64,000 bases of DNA from Clavelina lepadiformis (GCF_947623445.1 NC_135248.1:9920977-9984976), one strand, 5' to 3'. Positions 1 through 11,835 are shown, counted from the stretch's first letter. Notes: generated by a model not told the origin, from the letters alone. Made by a program: numbers and translations.

Positions 1-141
1 ACAACATTAAAGAAATAAATTTATTACAGATTTTTGAATGTATGGAAAAAGTAAAACATCAATCACACCTTAATCCTGTTTTACATAGTATTTAAGAGTT
101 TATATATTTAGAATGTTTGAATATCGAAAGGTTTATCAGTT

Positions 142-333
142 TTATCTACAGTTTTGCATTTGTTCAATAAATGCTTGTGCTGTTTCTTTTGAAGGGCACC
201 ATGTGATTGATAATAGTTGAATCTTGTCAAAACAGCTGAGGCCTATCAACACATTATTTGTTGCGATTGCTACTATATTAGCGCAATCAACACAGTATAT
301 TTTATGAATTCGGATTCGAAATGTTACATGCAC
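142..333 (-). CDS. Possible terminal exon of an unrecognised gene
   Basis: An open frame on the minus strand ends at a stop at 142-144 and can be read back to an acceptor-like AG just upstream (about 336). The last ~60 residues include a Cys-rich and aliphatic stretch and end in KETAQAFIEQMQNCR. I do not recognise the family. A candidate upstream exon lies near 945-900 on the same strand, with a short ATG frame followed by a GTAAGC donor, but the link is unproven. It lies downstream of the NCOA4-like gene on the same strand and could be a separate gene. It could also be a chance open frame. Confidence 0.25.
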   Translation of the reverse strand: MHVTFRIRIHKIYCVDCANIVAIATNNVLIGLSCFDKIQLLSITWCPSKETAQAFIEQMQNCR

Positions 334-1619
334 AGCTAGATACTTTGATAAATTGTCTTTTATAAGTATACATATCCATTCGCATTTGTTTAAAAACTAT
401 ACATATCCTAACACAGAACTTATGTGTTTCTATACTCTTTGTTTCCACAAATTACAACACAAACTAAATGTTTCTTAGATGAAAATCAGAAAACCAATTC
501 TGTTGTATTAGTGATTGTACCATTACACCAATTTCTGTAATTTATATTGTACTGAGAGTCCACAAAGATTTATGTTGGTACGCCAATAATCCATGCCTTA
601 AAAAGGTTGGGAAACACTGTATTAACTCTTTGTTAATTGTAGGCTATGTCGTTCAAGTAAACTTGCAGAGATTACACAAACAGCATGAAACTTGATTGAA
701 ATAAACACCAACAACTTCAAACAAATAATGTCTGTTGCAAAAAAAAGAAAGTAAATATAAATTATCAGTTATCCAGTAATAGTTTCTGCAGTAAATCTGG
801 CTTACTGTTGGTGTAGTTATACGAGTAAATACTCACCTACAGTACAGGTCAGCCTTGGCTGTAGGCTCAAACTTCGTGCGGTAAAAACAACAATGCTTAC
901 CAATACTTCATATACCGTCATTTGTGACATTCCTATGCTACAAATAAACAATACATGCTACTAATCACCTACCTATGGAGATGTAGACCTATTTCACCCA
1001 AAACACGTTAGTTGGCCATATGAAGGCATATTATGTTTACATTGTGATATCATAATGACAGCCGTCTTAGTCATAATGGGAAGCCAGATGGGTGATACAA
1101 TTTTGGCAAAAACTGCTTAACTACTATATATATATTATTAAAAATCCTTGAAATCCAAAAAATGAAATCAAAAGCAAAGCCAAAATTTAATTATTACAAA
1201 AATATCAATATGAAATTCAAAACAATCTAAAGTAAAATCCAAAATAGAATCCAAATTAAAATGAAAGGTAAAATGATATTCTGTACTGCCGCCTATGGGT
1301 GACAATGTCAATGTTTCCAGAACTAGAAGTTAACGTTTAAATGTTACACTTTTCAATATTGTATTTGGAAACTTTGGAATCTATTAAATTAAAAATTGAC
1401 TGAAATTTTTTTGTAAACTCTGATTAACATGTTGACAATTCTTGAAAGCAGGTAAGGGCGGCATGCATAGATTTTACATGGTAAGTTTTCAGAATTTATG
1501 ATAACATTTGTGAAACCCTTGAAAGGTTTCTGACCACCAGGTTGGAAATCAGTGGGCTAGTTGAAAACGTAAAGAACAAAATAAAGATAATATATCTAGA
1601 TGATCTTCTGGCAAATATG
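334..1619. other. Non-coding stretch 3' of the NCOA4-like gene
   Basis: No gene is supported here apart from the A-rich tract at 1138-1272. Near 600-621 there is a right-terminus-like motif (AAGGTTGGGAAACACTG) typical of hAT MITEs, but its left partner is not visible. It is probably a truncated copy. Confidence 0.4.
1138..1272. repeat. A-rich imperfect repeat tract
   Basis: About 130 bp of loosely repeated AAATCCAAAAT/AAAATTC units, almost free of G on the plus strand. It lies 3' of the NCOA4-like gene. No coding potential is seen. Confidence 0.5.
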
Positions 1620-4600
1620 TTAAAATTCAAAAGCCAGTATCAGCTTTTTACGGGATTTAACACTGAAATCAGATCAGTGCCAGAAAAATTTGGATTTGTG
1701 CTTTTACATACTTTTTATTATAAACCACAACTTACAGTGACTTGTATTTTTTCAAAGCTCCTCTAGCACAATGATGAAATGCTTCGCTGTTCTTAAATTC
1801 AGGATATTTACATAACTCCAAAAACCCAAGTAACTTTCCTCTCTCCTTTTAAAGATATTAAACACATTTTAATAACACAAGCAGTGTAATATGGTACAAT
1901 AAGTTTATATGAGTTAAAATTTTATCCATCAATCAAAGTACAACCAAGATATGCAAATTACACAGGTAAACATCATATTAGCAAATTGCAACATATTATG
2001 ACTAGAATAATGACACATATTACGGTTTCTAATACATGTTATACTATTAACTATAAAGATAGCTTGTTATCTCTTTGACTCACTCAACATGTGGAAAAAC
2101 TCAAAGTACTAGTAGATTAACTAGTTCTGGTAAAATGTCTATAAACAAAACAATAAAACCCTAACTGGAATCACAAAATTTCAGCATAATTATATGTCGT
2201 CAAATAATGCTATGTGAAGTCACATGTATTTAACATGCAAGGTTGTATTACCGTACCTCTGACAATTTCTCGGTCTTACTGTGGTAAACCTGGTTCAAGC
2301 ACTCATGCATATTATCAGCTTGATTCAGTAAAGACTGCTCTCGCAAACGTAATTGATGGATATGCTTGGAAAACACAGATCGCACATGTTCTTTGACCTG
2401 AAAAAAATTATATGCACAACTTGCTAAATCCATTATATAGAGTTATTTATACTTGAGAAAGAAGATTTATTTATTTATTTAATATTTATTGAACTATAAA
2501 GATTATTATTTATAACTTGATTACATGCCATGTAACAGCAATTTTTGCAGTTTGTTAAAAATCATCTATGGATGTAGTAGTATGCAAAAGATGTAAATGT
2601 GGGCATGTGAGAATACGATAAAGCATTTAATATAGCAGCCTATAAAGTGCCACGTGCATAAGTTATATACGAAATTTGTGATGTTTTATGGGCAAATAAA
2701 TTGATGTTCTAAAATTTAAAAAATACCTGTGACCTGCTCCTTTGACAAACAACATACCACTAAGAGTACTTAGTATCATCTAGGGCAGGGTTTCTCAACC
2801 GGGGGCCATGAGCAGATGCCTCACTAGTGAGCTATAGTGTTGCAGTAGGAGAAGACCAGGCAAAATGGGACAGAAGTTTTTCACGTTTTGCACTTTCTGT
2901 GCAAAATTAGCGGCACGAAGGCTACTGCACACGCAGTAGTGAAGTAAGAAGTGTTTTGTAATCAACAATCTCTATACATTTTTTATTGATGAGAAGGGGG
3001 TCACAGATTTTTATGGTTACTGTAAACAGTAAAAGGTTGAGAACCACTGATCTAGAGTTTGAAAACCGGGATCCCGGTTTCGAGAATTCCCAGGATTTAG
3101 TGACTTTTTCACCTTTCTGTTTTCTGGTTTTACTCGTAAAAATTCCCAGTTTCCCAAGTTAGCAAAGTTATGTCAAAAGTAGGAAAATAGATTGCAAATG
3201 GAAGTAAATTTCAATCTTAGCAATCAAAAAAAATATGCAATTGGATGTATGAGTGCTATGAAGACACAATGGTTTTCATATTAAACTAGTTTGATAAAGT
3301 TTTCTTTATTGCACATGCTTTTTAATATAAAGTTTCAAAAGTAGTGGCATAACGTTCATTCAGTCATACTTTATATAGCCGCAAAATGAAACAGTAATTA
3401 CCGCAGCCTTAAGTTTGAGAACATTTTTACCTAGTCGGTAATCAAGCATTCAAGACACATGTCATCACTGTTCGAAAAAGCTTCGTTGTAAAGGTGGATC
3501 AAATAATGGTCTCACCCGTCATTTTAAGACTTGGCCCAGCTTTAAGGTAGGTAGTGAAGAACAGCCTTGTTCTAAAAAGAAAGTGAAAATACAACAAAAG
3601 TCTATCATGTCGTTTGTACAAAGTAAGAAGGAAGGTATGCAGAGCATCGTTTCGCAACTCGTCACTGTAGATGGTTTTTCTATTCATGCCAAATGCAAGA
3701 GTAAGTTCATCTGTGAATCACTCTGTGCATAAGGTTTTCGACTTCCTCTTGCTAAATCAAGTATTATGGACTTATAAAAAATCAGCAAAACAGAAGTAAA
3801 ACTTAAATGCAATACCCGGTTTAATGACACTCTGAACGCTTGGATCAAGTGACACCGAAAAAATACAACTGCTGAAAAAGCACCTTGCGATTTTTGAACA
3901 AACAACTTATAGACATCTTTAGCCAGTATTGTGTGTGATGGTGCGTCCGTTATGAAGAAATAGGGTACAATTTCTCAAGTTAGTCAGCAACTCTGCTATG
4001 CACACGGCCTGCATTTGGCTGTATGTCTGTGATGTTCTCTACAAGAGGAAGTGTTACTCAATATAGCAACCACAGCTACAAACGAAACACCTGTTTTCAA
4101 TCCTACAACAGAGTATGTAATCAAAAAGGTGCAAAAAGTTATTAAAGTATTTAGAATAAGCGCGGTAAGAAACGAAGTCTTACAAAAGTATGTATAGTCA
4201 AGTGGGGCAAAAAAATGCAAAATTGACAAACTTTTGATTTTCTCGCTAAAAAATGGGCCAAAAAGTCAAGTTTTACCCTCTATTGATCAATATTAATATT
4301 CCATTGATGTATCCAATAAATTGGAGCATTATGTTTATTCTTTTTATTTTTATCCAATATTTTATGTTGTTTTTTTCCCCCAGTGTTTGGGGCAATAAAA
4401 ACCATGCACTGGGTAAAAAAACAATCAATTTCGACAGCAAATTTTGTTTATTAAAAGCAACACAAAGCAGAAGAAATAGCAATATATACAGATGAGGATG
4501 AAACTGTAATATCTTGTTCAAACAAACAAAGAAGTTTATGCATTATGAAGTCCATATTTGCTTAGGAACACAAATTTTTCTTTCACTTCCTCTTCTTCGG

Positions 4601-7600
4601 CAAAACCAAAATATGATTTTGCACGTCTGACAGAAGTTAACACTGCGGTTGAAGGACCCCAAAAACAATTTTCAACGTTGACTATAGCTATGTCCTCCTT
4701 TGTTGGCCAGTCCCAATACACTGCATCTTCTGAAGTTGATTTCTTGTCCCAAAACTTAAATTCAGCTTGCTCAATTTTTCCATCAACCTCGTCTCTGAAG
4801 ACCTTCAGAAGTTTTCCCCAATAATATGTTTTTGGCTTCTCCCAAAACACTGCAAAGTACTTTCCAACTTGCTTTTTGTTTATTTCCAATTTAATTGTTC
4901 TCTTTTCTTTCTTCTGTTCATTTACACTTTCTTCAGTTACATCTCTTCTCTCTTCCTCTACATCTTCCATTCTAACAACTGTGTCTTCTCTTGTTTCGTC
5001 ATTCATTTCTTCAGATTCATCGTCAGACTCTTCTACCCTCTCATCCTCTGTATCTACTCTCCTCATGTCTTCATCCATTTGTCTTTGAATTTCTCGCTCC
5101 ATCCTTCTTTCTATTTCTTCCTCCTCCTCCAGGTCCAGTGAATTTATTTCTTCATCTTCGTCTGCGTTCCTTTTCCTTCTCCCAGCTTTTCTCTTTTTTG
5201 CAATTGTTCCATTTGCTTCAAAGTTTTCAACTTGCTCGTTAAATTCTTCATTTGTTAAAATGCTTCCATTCATCTTCACTCTTTTTCTTTTTTTTTTCCT
5301 GTCATTTGTTTGTCGTCCCCTTGATTTTAACACAGTTTCTATCGAAACCGATTCATCTTTTGACACAAGCCGTATTTCATACTTCATCCCTTCGGGAGCG
5401 TGAAGTTGCAACTCATTGATGATGTCCTTTGTTGTTCTGATCCGTGATTGTACTGTGGTGCTCGTCGACGGTGTGGAAACAGCTTAAATGTTGCAGATTG
5501 ATGAGGTGGACGGCATTTCTTCCACATTACTTGACCATTCAGTTTCCTGTGGACTGGTCTTTTCCAAAATTGGATTGCCTTCTTCATCTTTTGGAGAAAC
5601 ACAATGCTACCAGGACTGGTTAAACTAACACTGAACAGAGACTTCTGAAACTGGTAAATGCTTACAAGAAGGTTAAGCTTTTGAATGGCTATTTGGCAGG
5701 AGTTCAACAAAGTGGAATGGTACATAAATCAATTAACTACAAAGAACAACACAAAATGATTGGAGAGTGAAACTTCACGCTTAACTTCACTCGCTTAACT
5801 TAATTTCAAATGAATCATCAGTACATTAGGATTAATGTATTTACTAGAGATCAGGAAACTGAGACAATGCAAGTAAAACATTAAAATGCTAGTTTAATTC
5901 CTTATAGCAAGCAAAATCGTTTTAAAATGAAAGTTATTAAAGATGGGGTAAAAAAAAACAAGCACAGGGAAAATAAAAACAACTGTCTTTTTTTGTCCCA
6001 ACACATTGTGTAGTTTTGGGGTAAAAAAAGACAACATAGAATAGAATGAAAGGTTAACAGCAATCAAAATTGAAGTACTGGAGTACAATCATACTAAAAT
6101 ATTATGTAGATACACATAAAAAGATTGTGATTGTCAACCATCGTTTTCTATCCACAAAAAGTTTAGTAAAGAGCAAAAAAAGTTTTTTTGGACCGTTTTT
6201 GGGTCAATTTAGTGATTTGCATAGTTCCTGAAGAGTACTTACCTCTAGACCTGTATTGTATGTTAAAAAACTATGCAAATAAATGATGTTTCTAACCATG
6301 CAAAGCTTTTTCAAAAAAATCATTCTTAGGGGGAGTTGGGGGGTTGTCCTTTTTTACCCCAAGTACCCCTATGTTTTTTTTTTGCCCCAACTGACTATAT
6401 GTGATATTAGAACAGAAAAATGAGTTGTCCCTTATCCTTTGCTGTAAAACTTGTTGGAGTTCTATTTCAAATGATTGAAAGGTTTCTTCTTGTTAAAAAG
6501 TATATAATAAAAGCTTTACTGGATTCGTGTATTGCCTATGTTATATCAGAAACTGAACTTTCTTGCGGATGAGATGAAATGTGCGCTTGAAATAGTAAAA
6601 CTTTCCGTCGAAGCTTTGTGTTGTCAGGATGCAAAATTGCTGAGTGCTGAAGGAATTTTACAATTTCTCATTACTGAAATAAAAAAGCAAAGATCAACTT
6701 TGTCTCAAAAATTTGCTTTGTACCATTAAAAACCATATACAACAAAGACAACAACATGATCTAGTCAATTTGTTGTGATACTTTCAAAACCCAAATTCAT
6801 TGTTTCAACTTGATGTATTTTATGATAACATCCTGTTAAGCAACAATACTAAACAATGCTTTTTGGAAACAGCTACGACCTTAATTAGTCATTTGTTTGG
6901 ACGGCACTAATGAAGTAGGAAGTCAAAACAAAGAACGACAAATTGAGTTGGCTAACAACAATTCTATTAATTACAGCCTTTTTAAAAGGCTCCAGACTCA
7001 TTCTGAAAGTTACACACAAATTCAGTCCAACATATTGCCATGTGATGTTGGAAGCCGAGCAATAATCAAGCAGGAGATGAAACTGCTAGAAGGTACAGAA
7101 AAAAGACCAAGCAAATTAGGAGCACCTTTACAAGGCGTTACTCAGCATCCCACCAACATCAGTTGAGACCGAACGAGCCTTTTCTGCTGCAGCACTATTC
7201 ACCATCAAATTTCTTTCACATGAAAGCAACAAATGAGTTTTCGGTGCAGCCATTCAATGAAAATAAATAAAACAATTTAGATGTATTTCTGTTTTGTTGA
7301 TTTTGCCATTTATTGTATTTTTGTGCTATTGTGCGTAATTATAAAAATCCCGTTTTACTAAACCAAATTGTTTAAATTATGTGAAACCTATAAAATCATC
7401 GAATTGTTTCTACTTTTATCTTGCTATCAAAGCTGTTTCTAACTGAGCATTTTTGGACTTGAAATTTCATTTTCAAAAAAAAGAAACAAAACTATTTTGG
7501 CCAAATCATGCATTTTAATATAATTGAGGAAATATATGGTAACTAAAAAACATATATATAATACTTAGGAAAATCACTTTCATTTTCAAAAAACTTTCAT

Positions 7601-8659
7601 TGCAGATGCTTTAAGTAATAACTATACTCAATACAGTGGCGGATACAGAAAATTCTAGATGAGGGTGTACCGGGCAGATTGAAAGTTGGGGATTTCCTGA
7701 ACTAAAAGGTAACTATTGACATAATTGTAACTTGAAATATATTCCTAGAGCTAATCGTACTAATCTCCATCTTTGAGCCTAGCCAGGCTACAGCGACTAT
7801 AGGCTCAAAGGTAGATATTAGACCATGTGACTTTGCTCACAATGGTTGAGATACATATTTTCCAATTATTTGGAGGGACTATCCCACATGACTAACTGGA
7901 TAGCTGTCGTGCATCTGAAAAACTAATGTCGAAATCGACACCTTTGGAGTTCTGTTCAAAATTAAATTTGCTACATAAATTTTATATTTTAATTATTGAG
8001 CTGAAAGTAACTGAACAAAAATTTGTTCGACAGCGTAAATTCTGAGAATCGTGAGCAAACAGTAACTGTTAAAAACTGCATATTGAACTTATAAAAATGT
8101 GGAAATCAACATTGCCAGAGTTCTAGTGTTAAAAGAAAAGCGATTAAATACAGTTATACATGAAAAAAATCAAACAGTTACTTAATTGCAAGGATAATTA
8201 TACAGTTTGAAATAGAAAAGTTTTATTTGTTAAAGTTGACAAACCTACTTGGAGTAATCTTAAAAAGCCCAACAAAATTTTGGCTACTTTTGTAAACACA
8301 TTTTTTCCTGCTTCTCTCAAAAAAACACGGCAATCCCCAGTGGTAAAAATTAAAGGGCATCATGACGCCGCCGTCTAAAGTCTTTCCAGAATGTAACTGA
8401 CACACTGACTGAGTATATGAGATTCATACACCCAGATGTATAGTACGTGGAAATGAGAAGCCATTGATTGACTTTGACTGTATAAAATCAGTTTTTTAGA
8501 GTGTTTTTGTACAGTTATGTTTTCTCTGCAGATTTTTTATTTCCTGTTCTAAACAAAAAGTGTTACCTGCTGCATGTTGCAATTTACAACATCCATTCCA
8601 TCATCCTTTGTCACTGAATCCAAAGTTTCCCTGACATCTTGAAATAGACTCTTAGACAT
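1620..8659 (-). CDS. NCOA4-like protein consisting of one ARA70-type coiled-coil domain (4 exons)
   Basis: Four minus-strand exons join in frame: 8659-8567, 2397-2257, 1845-1736 and 1662-1620, giving 128 residues. Start is ATG at 8659; stop is TAA at 1622-1620. Introns are GT-AG and phases agree (0, 0, 2). Residues 32-52 (VKEHVRSVFSKHIHQLRLRE) and the later LLGFLELC and KKLILAFEF segments follow the order of the N-terminal ARA70 domain of vertebrate NCOA4 (VKxxI..C.SRHL..LR.RE; LLGQFNCL; STVLLFEAD). Vertebrate NCOA4 is the ferritinophagy receptor and a nuclear receptor coactivator; its ferritin-binding part is C-terminal. Here the frame stops right after the ARA70-like part, so that portion is absent or lies in alternative exons I cannot see. 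Intron 1 (2398-8566) is filled with transposons. A TRIM-like coiled coil is the alternative reading. Confidence 0.6.
2786..3049. mobile_element. hAT-type MITE, 264 bp, with 8-bp target duplication
   Basis: The termini are CAGGGTTTCTCAACC on the left and GGTTGAGAACCACTG on the right, which are inverted copies. Flanks are ATCTAGGG (2778-2785) and ATCTAGAG (3050-3057), an 8-bp duplication with one mismatch, as expected for hAT transposition. There is no ORF. It sits in intron 1 of the NCOA4-like gene. Confidence 0.85.
4195..6397. mobile_element. 2.2-kb terminal-inverted-repeat element of unassigned family, carrying an acidic ORF
   Basis: The ends are inverted copies: TAGTCAAGTGGGGCAAAAAA at 4195 and TTTTTTGCCCCAACTGACTA ending at 6397. 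Flanks are TATGTA (4189-4194) and TATGTG (6398-6403), a possible 6-bp duplication; a TA duplication with a longer inverted repeat is also possible. Subterminal GGGG(T/C)AAAAA motifs recur near 4390, 4418, 5945, 6019 and 6355. The element sits inside a hAT transposase relic. No known transposase domain was recognised; the only long frame is the minus-strand one at 4536-5606. Confidence 0.75.
4536..5606 (-). pseudogene. Acidic, charged protein with a C-terminal Trp-rich domain, inside the TIR element
   Basis: A continuous frame runs from 5606 to a stop at 4536, broken once by an in-frame TAA at 5486-5484. The uninterrupted part is about 290 codons with ATG choices near 5387. Counting from codon 5411: basic patches at residues 38-46 and 72-81, a very acidic helical stretch at 84-170, then a compact domain at about 181-257 with YYWGKLLKVF, a WDWP motif and FWGP. 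The upstream 40 codons (Ser/Thr-rich, then STVQSRIRTTKDIINEL) read well in the same frame, so the TAA looks like a recent lesion. An AG acceptor lies directly before 5606, so a first exon may lie further upstream. I do not know the family; the C-terminal domain resembles small chromatin- or nucleic-acid-binding barrels only in general character. It is either the element's own protein or a captured gene. Confidence 0.6.
7236..8566. other. Intron sequence with a lone hAT-like left end
   Basis: Within intron 1 of the NCOA4-like gene. At 7636-7670 the sequence CAGTGGCGGATACAG resembles the left terminus of a hAT element, but no matching right end was found, so it is probably truncated. Nothing else is recognised. 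Confidence 0.4.
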
Positions 8660-9576
8660 AATGTATTCCTTGAAATATTGTCTACGATGCTTTCAGAAAA
8701 ATTTCAACTTTGTAAACTATATACAAGTAGCTTAAGAAGTGTTGGACTGACACCAACCCAAACCTACAGCCTAATTATGCACATGCAAAATAGAGTGATT
8801 TACTATTCTAAGTCCGAAAACTTTGAGCTCCTCCAAGACAAACTTGAGTCTGTAACATGGAGTAAAAGTAATGGAAATCTGCATTTTATTTTTAGTTTAG
8901 TTCAATGATCAATCTGAAGTGATAGGCTAATAGATCCAGATTGCAGAATTTGGCATAGGCGCACTTAATGTTACTGCTTTTCATGAGCTTCTGTGACGCA
9001 TGTAAGGTGCGTTATTTGGCAATTATTGATATGGACAGAACTTTTGAGCACTCACTTTTCAATTGATTTAACGGTTGAATACGTCAAAGTTTAGTCCAAT
9101 AATAATATTTAATCCCTCGCGCACTTAGCAAACTTTCCAATCTGGAGTGTACATTATTGGGTAATTGCGCACCTAAGTCTTAGTGCAAACATCCATTGCG
9201 GCCGAGCATATTTACATGCCGCACTTGTATTGTTTATTTTCGTCATTAACTATACGGAGCGAAAAGTATGGTGGGATGGGACTAAACCAAAATTTAATTA
9301 TGACATAATTAAATTACACACGTAACAAAGTGCTGAAGGCACCCAAGTTACTGTGTTCTGCACTAAAAACTTTTAAGCATAACATACCGCACCAAGGTCT
9401 TCACATGTTTTTGTCTTCGTTTTTGTCTTTTGTGTCAAGGTCTTCACTCTTGTAAGAGACTATAATTGCTATACATACTTTGCATGTTTTTCATTTACCG
9501 TATTAGCACAGGGCCATGCACTATTAACTGGACCCTTACAGGTGTGAAATATTGCAAAAACATGTATTAAGGGGAA
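8660..9576. other. Intergenic stretch upstream of the NCOA4-like gene
   Basis: No gene is supported. It holds a copy of a dispersed repeat at about 9110-9270 (AAACTTTCCAATCTGG and TTGTATTGTTTATTTT...GGAGCGAAA) whose relatives lie near 44160-44215 and 46250. A 76-codon plus-strand frame at 8678-8908 has no recognisable features. Confidence 0.4.
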
Positions 9577-10181
9577 CATAGGCGCCGAAGTTTATAAAAT
9601 GTAGGGCGGAAAAGTGAATGGGTTCAGATGTTTGGGAATTCCCCGTGTCAAAGATTGTTGTAAATTGCTTTTTATACAATTTCTAGACTTGTTAGTTATG
9701 CTAACCTACCACTTATAGCACAATTGTATTTCTATTCATGTCTTAGTGCTTTGCCACTTTTTTCTGCGTACGGATCGCTGGGATCATGTTCTTTGTTCTA
9801 CCATACGTCCTACTTTTAGTTCTGTGAAGTTTACGGCAAAAAATGAACGACATTCTTATACGCATTATTCAATCATTATCTATTATTTGTTTATTGTTCG
9901 TTTTTTATTTATTCGCATCAAAAAAACGAAACAGATCTAACAAAATTAGCAGCAACGATTACTGAATATACTTCTATTTGACACATAATCAAGAACGTTA
10001 AAATTTTCAACCCTGCAGTAAAGTATCTCGTCTGTGATTTTCTGCACCCTCTTCTAGTTTTGCACTCGCTATTCTCTTTAAACTCTTCGCATGCGTCGTC
10101 CCAAGGTTATTTTTGGTCATTATGTTTGTCTGTACAGACGTAACACCAGAGATGGGAAAACACTTCCAACAATAGCAAATA

Positions 10182-10916
10182 CAGTCGAATCCGGTTAATT
10201 GCATAGTCAATTTGCCAAGCCTTTTTATGCGATTACGAATTATGCGTTTATGCGAAAGTGCAAATTCCACTTATTTTCTTACTTGACGTGCGAAGCTGGT
10301 CACGTGTAAAGACGTCAACACGCAAAACACTAACGTTTATTGTGTATTGCGATCATCCATTCATTCCAACGCGCAAAAGATGAAAACATGCTTTCTTGCA
10401 TTTGTGTTTTTAAACGAACAAATGTAGCCATGTCCGCCCCTTCAAACTGTAGTCGTTGGCGAATTGTATGAAGTACATGCAGAACTTCTTTATTTTTTGG
10501 TGTTGTCACAGCGATTAATTGCGTCAGCAGAGCTTTCTTTATTGTTGTCGTCTTTTTCAACTTGTTTGTTTCGTAAAACTTCTTCACATATTACGGCATC
10601 ATCTTAACGCAACGCTTAAATGAAACTAAAACAGTGCGAATTTTAATGTGTGCGTATTGACAGCCACGTGTTAATGCTTAAATTAAACATTGTTGGTTTG
10701 ATTGTTTCGTAACAAAGTGCAGTACAAGTCACAAAGCTTACGCATTGCATGTGCGCTCCCAGTGCGCGTTGTTTTCAATTTTATCTTTTAAAAAACTTTT
10801 GAATAATCGAATAAATCACCTTCATTTTTATTCAATTAAGCGGATTATGCAATAAACCATTATGCGATAAAACGAATTATGCGATTATCCAGAATGCAAT
10901 TAACCGGATTTGACTG
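10182..10916. mobile_element. pogo/Tigger-like DNA element, 735 bp, TA target site
   Basis: Termini CAGTCGAATCCGGTTAATTG (left) and CAATTAACCGGATTTGACTG (right) are inverted repeats, flanked by TA on both sides (10180-10181 and 10917-10918). Inner copies of the TTATGCGATTA motif also occur at both ends. This is the pattern of Tigger/pogo elements. It lies inside the hAT element 9577-11006, so it inserted later. It carries a short minus-strand frame (10330-10587). Confidence 0.85.
10330..10587 (-). pseudogene. C-terminal remnant of a Tigger-type transposase
   Basis: An 85-residue frame on the minus strand, with a helical stretch NKEVLHVLHTIRQRLQFEG followed by another amphipathic helix. Tigger/jerky-type proteins have a similar helical tail (ALxxLxxLRxFFE). 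No DDE catalytic residues are present. The reading as a leftover C-terminus in a deletion derivative is inference from position within a Tigger-like element. Confidence 0.4.
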
Positions 10917-11006
10917 TATAACCTTTTGAACGTAAAATCGCTATTATTTGTTAGAAAAATCCAGGGCGGAAAAGTCCGCCCTGTCCGCCCAAGTTCGGCG
11001 CCCGTG

Positions 11007-11835
11007 AAGGGGAAGTACTTCTTAAATAAAAGCCTAGAAGTATTGTAAATGCTATTTATTATTTAAATCTATCTACACAAAGTTGAGTTTAACCTATTAC
11101 GAAAGAACAGTCAATGTTTTTCGCTGCTACTATTTCACCGAAAAAATCGTGCATTCGAAGCTACTTCTCACAGTTTTTTGTTAACCTAACTTAAAAATGT
11201 TATAACATAGTACCCCAAATCTATCTCCTCATCTAAATCTAACTCAAAATAAAACTATAAATGTAACTAAAATCAAATTTTTGCATAGCCTTTCTGCTAA
11301 CGTAACCATTTACCTTTAACAGCAGGGTCATTCCATTCAAAATCAACCAATAATTATAAAAAGGGACACCCTTACCTCTTAGATACTTTTGTTTTTCTAC
11401 AGACTATAGATTAGAAAAATTGATAAAAAAACAAAATATCAGGCCCAACTAGGTTTTAAGATGCAAGCTTTTGAATATTTTGCCATTAGAGCGAGCCCTT
11501 TTCTAATTTTTTGATTGTAAACTCTACAGCTGGCACAGGAAAATGGTAAAAACTGGGAAATTTCAATACTCGGTTATGCTCTCTATTTTGATAAAAACAA
11601 AAGTTTGTAATTAATAAAACCAGTGATTCCAGGTAGAAAACCCTTAAAAATTTCGTGGCACATATCTCAAATTAAGTGATACATTGTTACAAAATAAATA
11701 AAATTGTAATAATGGTGTTTAACACCAACTGCATGCACTTTTCAGAAAAAAAGCAAGTCTCTCTGCTGCGCAATTAACTGAAAATATTTTCGCACAAACA
11801 CTTCGTTTGTAGGAATATTTTGTCAAAGTCCAGTA
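11007..11835. other. AT-rich intergenic sequence
   Basis: I see no gene, terminal repeat or other structure here. Confidence 0.4.

Larger units (their letters stand above)
3460..7235 (+). pseudogene. BED-finger hAT transposase relic, interrupted by a later insertion
   Basis: Plus-strand frames with several shifts and stops carry, in order: a BED-type finger (about 3465-3530, Cys...Cys...GLTRH), a middle part with LQKYV just before 4189, then after 6403 a segment with EALCCQDAKLLSAEG (about 6620-6660), and a C-terminal dimerisation signature PPTSVETERAFSAA (about 7143-7190). This order is that of hAT transposases. The middle is split by the 4195-6397 element, whose flanks rejoin the hAT frame. 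The gene is dead: multiple stops are visible in every segment. Confidence 0.8.
9577..11006. mobile_element. hAT-type element, 1.43 kb, with nested Tigger-like element
   Basis: The left end CATAGGCGCCGAAGTT and right end AAGTTCGGCGCCCGTG are inverted copies, each near a GGGCGGAAAAGT subterminal motif. Perfect 8-bp duplications AAGGGGAA flank it (9569-9576 and 11007-11014). About 735 bp of the interior is a later Tigger-like insertion, so the original element was about 0.7 kb and non-autonomous. Confidence 0.85.

Noticed and set aside
1542..1766. 74-codon plus-strand frame over the NCOA4-like exons
   Set aside because: It is antisense to two exons whose joined frame matches the ARA70 domain, and it has no features itself.
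4767..5242. Plus-strand frames of 70-124 codons rich in Phe, Ser and Leu
   Set aside because: They are antisense shadows of the acidic Glu/Arg-rich minus-strand frame 5606-4536 and lack any features of their own.
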